Source: Progne subis subis (Eukaryota > Chordata > Aves > Passeriformes > Hirundinidae). Taken from it: a stretch of DNA of 64,000 nucleotides. The number at the start of each line of letters is the position of its first letter. Within the stretch, counting starts at the first letter, position 1. The DNA lies in NCBI GenBank assembly GCA_022316685.1, contig JAKJHU010000005.1, forward strand, positions 10,704,707-10,768,706, given 5' to 3'. The position numbers were made by a program, and so were the translations under genes. Positions 49,401 to 61,400 of this stretch are shown piece after piece. The notes beneath the pieces are model-generated. The model was not told the origin of the DNA, searched no databases, and saw only the letters and a program-made list of their open reading frames with translations.

Positions 49401-52400
49401 AATATCATCAAAATGACACTGGAATAGCAATATTGGCATGAGAGGGTGCCATTTTTGAGTCAGCAGCTCTAAAACACACACTTGTTTTATACCTGCTGCC
49501 ACCTGTAAGGAGACTCTGACCAGAAAATCTCATATATTACGTACATGGAAGGTGTATTTTCAAAAATATTAGCTGCTTATGTGTGTTGTTCTATGGCATG
49601 TGGGGTGAAATGCAGACAAGCCAGTAGCTTTGACAGGAAAATGAATCTGAATAGTTCCCAACTCAGATTCCCAGCACCTTCACAAACTGCATGCATACAA
49701 CTGTCTTTCAGTCTGTGCTATAAATTACATCAATGGCAAGAGTCAAGTTAGAAGATAAAACTGCAAATATGACAGAAGAATGAGAATTAAATCCATTACT
49801 TCAGTATTAAGTTTACAGGGCAGCCCCACAAACAGTTCCTCCAACAGGGGGCTGATGATTTGTAGAGTATGTGTGTGGGAAGGACAAGCAGGGGACGGGA
49901 AGGTAAATGCCTACTGCTGATGCTGGATTTGCCACGGAAGCCAATGAACCATGTTGTTACAGCTTAGCAGAAGAAGCCTATTTGATGCACTGGAGAAACA
50001 GAAAATCTCCAAAACACAATCATGAAGATGCTTTGGTAACAGTATAAAGTCACACAGAATGTCAGAACTGCTTCAAGTAGCCTCAACCATGAGCAAGTCC
50101 ACGTGTTCTGCAGTAGTGCCAGAGGCCAGATCCTAAGCACTGCCTGGGATCCATGAAAAGTCACCTCATGCCATCCTCAAACTAAAATACTGCATTAATA
50201 ACCTCAGCAGATGTGAAAGTTAAGGATGTCAAGAGTACTAACTTTCTTTGAAATAATGCCACTTGATTCAGGCAGAAACTCAAGTATCTCATTCTAAGCA
50301 ACCACTTCTGAGAAATATGTCATTAAATTATTATTATTGTTGTTATTATTACTGATATTATTATTATTATTGCTTTGAGAAATTCTTACTTTGGCACCAT
50401 CTATATCCATAACACGAAGAGCTGACTTGCTGTCTGCAAACGTCACCAGCATCTGACCTCCACAGATCCTAGTGAAAAAAAGGCAGGGAGAAAACCCATT
50501 TTATTTCACCATTGAATAAAAACCCTATGAAGGCTAGCATGATAGGATACTACCATGTAAATCTACATAAGGATACATATGCAGTGCCATGCCTTTGGTA
50601 TTAGTTGTGTTTTCTTTCACAATGCTATTTTTTGAGGATGAGTAGGTGATCTATGAATCCCGGCTGGGCTCCTCTTCTCCCTAATCCTCCCTTGTGTGAC
50701 CCCAGCATCCTGTCCTTTTCTGGCACACCCCTGGAACAGCAGCACAAACATCTCAGTAGCTGTTGACAGGCTACCCAGTCAATATCTACACTCCCTCTGG
50801 ACAAACTTCCGTGGTTCTGCATATCCTTCACCTCAGAGGACATGTGATGTTCCCAAAGACTAGTATTCCACCAAGATCTAAAGCAATTAAAAACAAAATA
50901 AACCAAGAACTATCCACCAAAACATGTTCTTTTCTTGTTCCATTTCTTCACAGGCAAGGTGGTGCTGGCTCTTCTGGCATGGCTGCTTTTGAACCCTCAG
51001 CTTATTTTGGTGCTTCATAAAACTATACAACAGGTCATCAGCTTTCTCCACGAGTAAATGAATCAAATAAACATGAACAAGTTTTTGGTAGTGTTTCCCA
51101 GAGGTCAGCTGTTAGGTCTTTTGCCTGTATTTCTCAAAACAGAAGTCTCAGAGCTGTGCTGAAGCCCTGTAGAGAATCAATCAAAATGAAATTAAGCTGC
51201 TCTGACAGAAGGTATCACACTCTCCCTCTCAAACCCAGTGGGTGATAGCTCTGCAAGAAGCTGTACTGTTAACAAACAAGCAAAATGACCCCCAACAGGA
51301 AGGAGAGCCAGTCAGGAAATCCTGCCAAGTGTGAAAGGGTGGTGGAAGAGAGCAGACCTCACCCCAGAGGAGGAGAAGCAGGGCCTGAGGATCCAGCAGA
51401 AGCAGCAAATGCTTGGAAGTGAGGCCTGACTCTAAAGATGATGATTTACATCAAAGTCTTTGCTTTATGGTGTTGTACTGAATAAAATTCTCTTCCACTC
51501 AGACAAGAGAGCTGTTGGATTATTTCTTTAAAAGGTTGTTGGATGGTATAAGTTATTCAAAACACTTGCATTCAATTTCCAATGAAGAATTGAAAGTGCA
51601 GTAAAGGAATTATACATACTTCCTTCCAATACAAAGTTAACTCAATCAGGACAAAAGGGATCTTCTAGTTTTTAATAGATGCCGTGCCATTTCAGATCCC
51701 AAACTCACCTGACCAGAACAACAGTGCCATAATCCTCAAACACCTGCATAAGCTCTGTACGCAAGTCTTCAGGAAATTCATTTTTCTCTTCAGGTGTTGG
51801 TGACAGGAGATTTACCACTACTGTGGCATCCAGTGGTCCCTGGAAAGATGACACTTCTCGGAAAACACTGTCACGGGCAGCTTCATTAACTTCCTGAACT
51901 TCCACTTCTACAATAGCTAACACTGGCCTACACAAAACAAAGGAAAAACACTTATTTAAAAATAAGAAGTGCTTATATAAAATTAAAATCTATATAAAGA
52001 AGGAGGACAGGTAAGCTTCATTTTTTCTGCAGTGGTCAACATCATGCCTTAAGCACTACTAATTATATTTCCCAGTCCTGCATTAGCTGAATGTAACATT
52101 GAAGACTCAACATAAGTGAACCGCAATAACAAGTGCATGCAGCACTTATGGAAAACCTACAGACCAAAAATACCAGGATACTTCACTCACTATCAAACAG
52201 CTGTGGCACCAAACATCTATAAATCAGCATGGAAATACATTATTTTCTGTTAGACGAGGCCACATATCTTCCTCCAAAAACTAAGGACAAGGTATTCTAG
52301 ATGTGTAATGTTGTCATGTAGCAAAAGTGTCAATCCATTACACTATAAGCAGCCAACACTGCAAACTTGCTTCTTGAGCCATTTCTTACAAATTACTTCT

Positions 52401-55400
52401 CTGTATGCTAGATCTGAATAAAATTGAGAGAGCTGTCTGAAAGAGCAGAAACTCGTCTCATCTCAGTGGGTGCAATCCACAGTCTCAGATTTTCACCTGC
52501 ACATACACACAGAGCAGTGACTGGGATGGCTGCTCTTACAACTGTGTCAAAATTGCTGCCTTCTACTTGCAATAGGCCTGGCTCTTGAATGCACATTACC
52601 AGAACATATGGAAGCAACAACAGCAGGGTTAGAAAGGGATAATATGGGGGAAAATGTATAGGAAGCAGTAACTATTTCCATAAGCATCGTGAATCATAAT
52701 GCATTTCCATATGTCACAAAGATACAGCTATGCCCTTTTTCTAGCACAAACCTTGGGAAAGCAAACCTGCTGACTGTAATTAAAAAGCAGCTTTTGGAGT
52801 CAAGTTTGCTGAAATAGAAAACCATGTATAACAGTCATGTTTCACAGATTGCATCCTCAGGGTCCTATATAATGAGAGCAGCAGCTCCACTGTGCTTTGC
52901 AGAACACAGCAATGTCAGAGCCTTGACACAGAGAAATTGATTGCAAGAGGCATGTTCATCCACTGCTAGAGGAATACAGAGCAGTCCTGGCATGCAAGGG
53001 CACCACCAGAAGCACAGACAGCTACTGGGGGTCACAGAGCACTGCTAGGAGGAGCAATATTGTAGCACTTCCACAAAGCATGCAAGGGGTAAGACAGATA
53101 TTCTGAATGTAAGGGGCCTTTCAAAGTGTATTTATTACAGAATTTGTTTCACAGAAGTGAAGCAGAGTACAAGTTTATCAAAGATAGGTCATTCATATCC
53201 CTAAAGAGAAGTTAATGATATAGACCAGCCAGAAGCGCTGGGCTTTGATTTGTCTATCTTCTCCCATTTCCATTTTTAAAGGAGGCACAGAAACCCCACA
53301 CTTGAGTACTGTGAAGAGGCCAAACTTGTCCCTGTGTGGCCTGGCTTACACCTCCTCAGGCCACACAGTCCCAACCTCCTCCTCTCCTGCAGCAAGCTGA
53401 GTGGAAATCCATCAGAGCAGCTTCCTTAGGTATCAGAGCTTTTCCAAAACCAAGCAACAGAAAACTCTGTTTTCTATATCTCTTGCTGCAAGTTATCCAA
53501 CCCCTGCTGCAACCACTGTGCAGGAAAAATAAATACATGACTGAAGATACTTACCACTCTGGTATAAAACTCACCATGAGAGGCAAAAACCCATCAAGCA
53601 GATACTGAACACGGAATAAGGGTGCAATTCCTGTTTTAATCAGACTTGGCCCCTCACTCTGAAGGTGTAATTCAGCAGGACACATTTTAACCTGACACAT
53701 TTTAACCTCTCTCTGATTCTTTAGTTACCTGTGGTCAGATGCTTGCAGCTCTGCTCTCCCATAGTACATCAAGGCTCCAGGGGTCCAAGTGTGCCTGACT
53801 TTAGTATCAGCACTCAGATCACTGTCCAGAAGATTGATCTCTCCAGCTATGCAGCGCAAAACATGATTTAAAACTCATTCAGATCTAGTTTTACTAACAG
53901 TTAAACACTATTTTATTAGGAAGCTCTCCACAGAGAGAAGATTTACCTTCTACCTCAACACTGAGCATAAAACCAGACACTGTACTTGGAAATTATTTTG
54001 CGAATCTGAATATCAGACGGGAATTGGAGAAATAATACACAAGGGATAGGAGAAACCAAACCCATGCAAATCCAACCTCCAAATATTTCCATTGCAATCC
54101 ATTAAGGTGACAGAAAGTGCTCCAGACATTATGCTTAGAGTGACGTACTCTATTGTTATTAGTAACAAGGACGTGTTTAGGTCACTGTTTGAATAAATGG
54201 GTAAGGCTGTCCCTCTTCTCTGTGAAGCTGAAAATGAGTTAATAGGGAATATGGCATTTCTTCCTAATCACTCACACTGAGGCTACACTTTCTTCTCATA
54301 CAACCTGTAAGAGCAATAAAAACCAGTCATTTAGCCTATAACAGCAAAGAGAAGCAACACAATAAGAGCTGGGAGGCAGAAGAGCCTTGCCACCAGCAGC
54401 AAAGGAGAGGAACTCTGGCAGCAAAGTAAGAAAGCTTTGCAGGGCTGGGAGTGTACCAGACAGTTAGGACCCATGTAAGACAGCTGTGGGAAGTCTACAA
54501 ACTCGAAAGAGAGGGGTCTGCCTTGACTCTTGCAGGCCAGCTACTTAGGTCCTACATGCAGTATGTATGTACTCCAACTGCTAAAGATCCCCAGGGGCAA
54601 GTTTTTGCCATGCAAAATAAGGAATATGTATCAGAAATGCTGAAGGGTGTTCTTTCTCCTAAAATGAAAACAGCACAAGAGGACTGTTTTAACTTTGTTG
54701 TTATGTCTCAGACAGCTTTTCTTTCCTGGACTGCATCTCTATCAATGGTTTAAGCTCCTCATTTTACTTTGTTTTTCATTCCTTAGATAAAAGTGAATAA
54801 CTGTGTCATGATGGCATGCACTCCCTCACTGCCCTAGTTTTGCTTTGTAGTTTTTACAATTAACATAGTCCTGGTATGACTTAGATTCCTAGCAGAAATT
54901 TCCAGGCATGTGAAAAATCACATCTTCAGGCACAGACCAAATTATTTCTCCAGCAATTACACTTTTAATATTAATTTATTCAAATTTTAGAAACATTGGG
55001 GGATAGATATTCCTGCAGACTGAGAGAATTATTATGAAAACTATCCCTGCATATGAGAAGAAATACTTCTTATTTCTTAACTGTAACTTTTAAATATCAA
55101 GTGAAAACGGCCTTTCTGTTGTGTTGGCCACTCATAAATCCAAAATGCTTTACAAATACTAATTAATGAAACCTCTCCCAATTCTATAAACTTGCAGAAA
55201 TATTCATAAGAATTACCAGTACAGAAGAAATTACAGAAAACTGTTTCTACATCTACTGAGAACAGCAGTTTTAACAATCCAGACATTAAAACACAGGAAC
55301 TTTATATGGACTAATGATTCAGTTGAAAAATGACAGAATTATTTCTCTGTTACTACAGCTGGGCTGTTTCCAGTTCCTCGGTAATCTCCCAGAACCTTTT

Positions 55401-58400
55401 TGGTCTGTAGCATGAAGCCTTTGTTCACACACCCAGGAAGAAAGGGTCTTCTTTATCTCTGACAATCCAGTGAAGCTGAAAGAACATCTGCTTGAGTAAA
55501 GCACCATTCCCTAGATTAAATCCCCTTAAGTGGGTTCTAGATGAATTCTAAACCAACTTTCAGATAAAGAAGGATCCTACTCACCTGTTTTTTCAAAGGG
55601 CAGTTTCTTTCTCCACCAAAGCACCCTGTCAGTCCACTGCTGGGGTTCTGCACTTGTCACTTGTATCATAAGCCTCCGAGCCAACATCATATTTATATGT
55701 TGGTCCAAAATTAATAGTCCCTTCATGGAAGTCTTTAAAAATCTAATTAAATAAAGGACATGCCTTTAAGTTACAGATGAGGAAGGTGCCACTGTGACAT
55801 ATCAACTTCCTCGCAAACAATGTTCTGATTTTTAAACCAATTGCTGCATTCAATTGCTATAAACAAGGGTCTGAAAACGCAACCTCTTCACTCTCAAGGA
55901 ACAAGAAAGACCCAGCCAACACGCAGTTATTCAAGAAAATGAGACACACTGCCTTACTTTTCCACTGGATTTTTGCTGTTGTAGTTGATCAAATTCCAAA
56001 AGTGACTTCCAGTCTTGACGTTTGAGAAAATAAAAGACTTCTTCATACGTTAGATCAATGCGATAGTTGAAATCACCACACCAGAAGACATAGTCATGGG
56101 AGAACATGTTCTGCCCCTAGTTTTGAGGTATAGAATACTGTCAATGTTAAATCACATTCGTGAAAACGCCTTTAAAATGTACTGAAATGTAGCACTCAGT
56201 CTCCCTGAATTACTAAACACTGGACCTACTTGTCACAATTTGTCTGTCAAAATTCATTTTGTGCTAAAATAGAATGCTTCTTTCACTATCTTTGGCACCC
56301 CACTGAGATGAATTTTGTAAACAAGAACGTCAGACTCTGACCTCTCTTTCCTGAAGGTATGCCTAAGATGGAACCTAGCTTTATATTCACAATTTGTCTG
56401 TCATGAATATTCAAAATATATGTTTGTTTCCCTAACACATTTCACATGCATATATTTGCATATTCTATATATAACACAAAATGTGCTTCTGGTACCAGGG
56501 CAAATTTAGCAACAAGCTCCTGAGTAAGAACAAGCTCCAAATTCGACCTTATGTGCACGTCACCGTTTTGTAAAGGTACTGAAATCAAACGTCAATGAAA
56601 ATCCACTCCAGTTCTAAGTTTAGCATCCTATCATCAAATCAGTCGCTCTCTCTCTCTCTTTTTTTTTTTTTTTTTCCCCTTTCTTTTCCCCTTCCCAGTT
56701 CAGCTACAAACCTCTAAACCCCGGAGATTCCTAAAGGAAACGTTCCAGACTGTGGCTGTCACAGCACTAGAGGGCACTCTTTATATGCATTAGACGCACA
56801 AGGTACCTTAAGCTGCTTTAAGTGTAAAGGTCATCAAATAGTTAACGAGGTGTTGGAAGGAAAATCTACCATGAGCACAGCTTTATGGCCATTTGGAACA
56901 GGTAGGTCTCCTTTGCAGGACGTCCGGTCTGTCAGTATTAGCCCCTACATAAACCAACTGATTGATACGCTGCACGTGCCAAGCCTCTAAACCTTACAAA
57001 CAACAGGAAGGTAAAATTTTATGCTTTGCTACCTAAATGCCATTTTTTGCTGACTAACCAGAATACACAAACTGGTCCGACCCCTTCCTGGCTTAGGGCC
57101 TTTCCAGAGAGGTCCAAGAAACAAGGTATTGTGGAAATTAAAGCAATCAACATTAAGGGAAGCAAAGGAGCCCTGCTACCAAATCCGATGGGTTATCTAC
57201 TGGCCTGAGGAGACAAGTAGGAATTAAAAAATCAGGGTGATTGTTTTGACACAATTTAGGGGAAAAGTTATTCATGTAGACCAGTGGTGCCTACTTGCCA
57301 TGCTCTGAGATAAGCCAGTGGTTCCTTGAGAGTGACACATTCCCGAGGACAAAGCAAAGGGAACAGAGGGTACCTTGTCAGTGCCCAAGAACTGATCTAT
57401 CACAGCCGACCAGAAGCAGGCAAGGCACTGCTGCACTGATCAGCATGGATGGTCTTTCAGGAATTCTCACTAGCTAGAGCCAGCAAGAGCTATCAATATC
57501 ACGCCCTCCAGTTGTAACATCAGTCATATAGACCTTAACTGCACAAAGCCAAGGACTTCTCAAGCACTGGAGCAACACTGTTCTTTGAAAGGATTAGTAC
57601 TGTTGTCAAGCAAGTACTATACTGGGTGGCATCTAGTCTTCTGCGAAACATGCTTCCCTATTTTTTATTTATTTATTTGCTAATCCTTTCTTTAACATTT
57701 TCTTTCACGGTATTGAGATTCCTTCTTTGACGTCCTGTCATCAAAGGCAGCCTGAGGCCAGCTCTAATGATGTAAAGATACCACCTTTATCTCCAATGTT
57801 TTTAGCACTCATACATCTACACTTACCATTGGGAAGCTGAGTTTCTGAGTGATTTCTTTATAATCTTCATTCCTCTCTTTCACCTGAGTCTGCCCAGCAG
57901 TCAAGTGACTGCATATAAAGCAGAAACTGGTACTATAGAACTGAAAACGAATGCTCACTGCCCCTTTATTCCCAGCTTTTCCTCCCATTCCTGTCTTGAC
58001 GGTGTCTATTGCTACATCCCTGCATTTAAAAAAAAAAAAAAAAACAAATTAGAAAGAACAGAGTAAAGGGTTTCAGGGACAAACATTTAATTAACTTTGA
58101 CTACAACATAGAAAGTTTGCTGCTTTTAGGCACAACTTTTAGTTTCTTGATGTACATGTACTTAGGTTTCAAATTAAATATAATACAATGATACAGAAAT
58201 AAAACTATTTGAAAATACTATTCTCCTTTTCTTGTCCCTTTGAAACAGATCAGCAAGACCTTATTTCTGAAATACTGGGAATTTCTATAGAATATACTTT
58301 TCAAGTTTACCTCTACCACAATTCTTAAAATATTAACAAAAACTAAATTTACTATTATGCTTCCTTTTACTCTTGAGCATATGGGAATCTGCTTTTCAGA

Positions 58401-61400
58401 CAGTTAACCATTTATACATATGAATTCATATGTTCATATGTGTTGAAACCCAACTTCACAGTTCATGATGGATTTTCCATTTAATTAAAGAGCAACAGAT
58501 CATAACCCATAATTCATTAAATCAGGTGTGATAAAATCAGAGATTATTGGATACAACTATTTATATGTAACTTCTCAAATGAATTCTGAACTGATGACAA
58601 ATTGCTAAAGGTCTCCATGTTGCTAATTACTTAGTATTTCAATGTGATGATTAGCACATACTTCACTACAGAAAGATAACTTGATAAAGCAGGCCACCTG
58701 CTCTCAGGGTAATTTCTCACAAATAGCCAGGCTACTCCAAGAACAAAGCATGGCTGTCTGATCAGATAAGTAAATTATGAGATCATTGTTGTAGCCAACC
58801 CCAGCACCATGCATGTCTTTCCCAGTGAGAGAATTTTACTTTCCAGAGAAAACGTCAAGCAGATCTGACTAGAATATTATTGATTTTCAGAAGGGATGTG
58901 CAGAAAACTGCTAAATCTTATTTGAGTTATTCTCAGAAATTCTTGATCTAAATTATGCAAGATGTTACAGGTCTCCTTTCCCCATCCCCTTTTCTTCTCT
59001 CTTCCTCCCCCATCTTTTTGTACCTTTTCTCTCCTCTTTAATTTCCTGCCTTTTCCAGACAGCAGGCCACATCAGAAGACACCCTCGGGGAGGCAAAGGA
59101 GGAACATCAAAGTTTTCTGTGAAACAATGGGTTTTAAGCACTCCTACAGGAGCATATGTTTTTCACTCTAACGTTCTCCCTTCCAGCTGCCTGCCTACCC
59201 ATCTCCTGAATGCTATTCAACTGATTTTTATTCATGGCAAAGGTTATGTGAGATAACCCACTGTAAATTCAACTGCTTGTATTTCATCAATCCATTCACT
59301 GATGTATAAATCAGTTATTGTCTCATTATTTCTCTATTCTCTGTCTTTGGTCTAAACCTCTTCAGTATCTGTAAGCACAGGAGGCATTTTTTTTGCACTT
59401 GTGATCATTTTTTCCTTTCCTTTTCTAGACATGGAAAAAATATGCAAGCATACAGGTTAGGTTTGATTATGCTCACAGAGCACATAGCAGCACATTTGCA
59501 TTAAATGGTGAAGCTTAGTCACTAAAATCAAGCCCTTCCCTTTTTGTCTTGAGTTTCAAAGGGCTACATCCAATTTCTGGTAGTTTGACAATTGCAACAG
59601 AACCACTGCGCTGTTCTGCTTCTTTCCATTTAAACCATGAAATTCCTACTGGATTACTCAAATATTTTGTAAGCCAGGTGAAGAGTTAAAAGATGAGAGA
59701 AACACTTCTCCTTTGGACTGCTTCATAGCAGGAAAAAAAAAAAAAGTATTATTTAAAATAATTTTGAAGAAAGATTACTGGAAAGCAGCAATGCAAGACC
59801 ATCAGTTACCTGGATTGTATTGCTCTGTCTAGCCTATAGCACCTGATGTGGCACAAGCTCTGCTCTGAGGTTTTCAGTGGATATGAGATCACAGGGAAGA
59901 AATAAGCAGCTTTTGGTATTTTAATCATAAAATGCAGTGCCCTAATATGGGGTAGAGAGGAGTGGTTTGGATCTCAAGGCTTTAAGGTCAGACAGATGCC
60001 CAAAGATAGTTTTGGCTAATTATTCACTTCCTAACCACTTACATTTAGCCTGCATAATTCTTTTACACTTAGACTGCATACTTCTTGTACACAGCAAAGG
60101 CATTTTAATGCAAGTATTTCCATGGGTTGGTAATCTTCTGGGAAGAGTTTAGTCATTCTCCAGGGACAGCTGAGCTAGTAAGCAGAGGATACACGGCTCT
60201 GCACCCTCCTGACTGGGCACACGGTTCTGGTTCTCATGACATCTGGGAAAGACAAACACTTCATAGGTTCTCTTACCTCTCAATTCTATAAAATGCCAGG
60301 GGCCAGAATTCGGTTTCTTTCTCCCATTCTTTTCCAGTCTAGAACTATCTGTGTTTCCATAAGGGAACAGCATGGACAGGGCTAGAAGTAAAACCTGCCC
60401 TTCAGGCAGACGCAGGCACTTGCCTTCATTTGGTGTATCAAACACTCTTGGGCTTACTAGCCCAGGTCATTCCCAGAAAGGCAGCACTCAAACAAGGTGC
60501 TCCACCCTGCCTGCCTACCTGGAGCATGCCTGGCTTTTCAGCTAACTGGAGGAACACACGGAGGCTGCCCGGCCTTTGTGCTACCCAGGGAGATGGACTC
60601 CAGCCTACTGCTGTCTGGAGGCATGCTTCTTCTCCATGCTGAGCAGAGACCAGAACCCACGTTTGCATGACTCCCACCAAGACGAGCAATCCCTCTGCCA
60701 TGCTCTCTGGCCACAAGCCAACACCAGATGCTACTGAAGACATAGGTTGGGTTTGGGGTTTTTTTGTTTGGTTGTTTTGAGGTTTGTTGTTAGGTCAGTT
60801 TTATTTTGGGGTGGTTTTGTTTTGGTTTGGTTTACTGGTTTTTTTGGGTGTGGGGTTTTTTTGTTTGGTTTGGCTTTTTTTTTACCTGATGAAGGGGACA
60901 TGATATGGTCGTACAAAGATGAAAAGACAAACACCAACAAGCTGTGCTGATGTCAGCTGAATGTAGCGATGAGTCCTGGAAATAGCTTTTTGAAGTTGCT
61001 CTCCCCACATTTTTCTATTCGTTGTACTGGAACAAACATAAAATCATTTAATGGAATCAAAACAAACCACATACAGTCAATAAAATGAACAGATTAACTG
61101 TGCCTTAGGTTTACAGACATCCCATTAGGCTGTAGAACTTGAAGTGCTGTAGAATGCATGGCAGAGACTGAAAATTCCTCCTTGTAAGCCAGCCTAGAGT
61201 TAGCAGGGTCAGTGAGCCCAGGCACAGCACACAAATACCATTATCCTGCTTCTGGATGTGTGAGGGATGTTGTCTACTATGCTTAGAAACATCCACACTC
61301 AATGACACTGGATACACCCATTCACTGGGGATACCTGGAAGCTGCTTACAGCAATCATAACAGTTAAAACAAATTTCCATGTCAACCTCATGACTTGTAA

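Noticed and set aside
54451..54753. 100-codon plus-strand frame ([20 protein letters not shown]...) in a SYNJ2 intron
   Set aside because: No recognisable family, promoter or polyadenylation signal seen; most likely chance, though a database search could reopen it.
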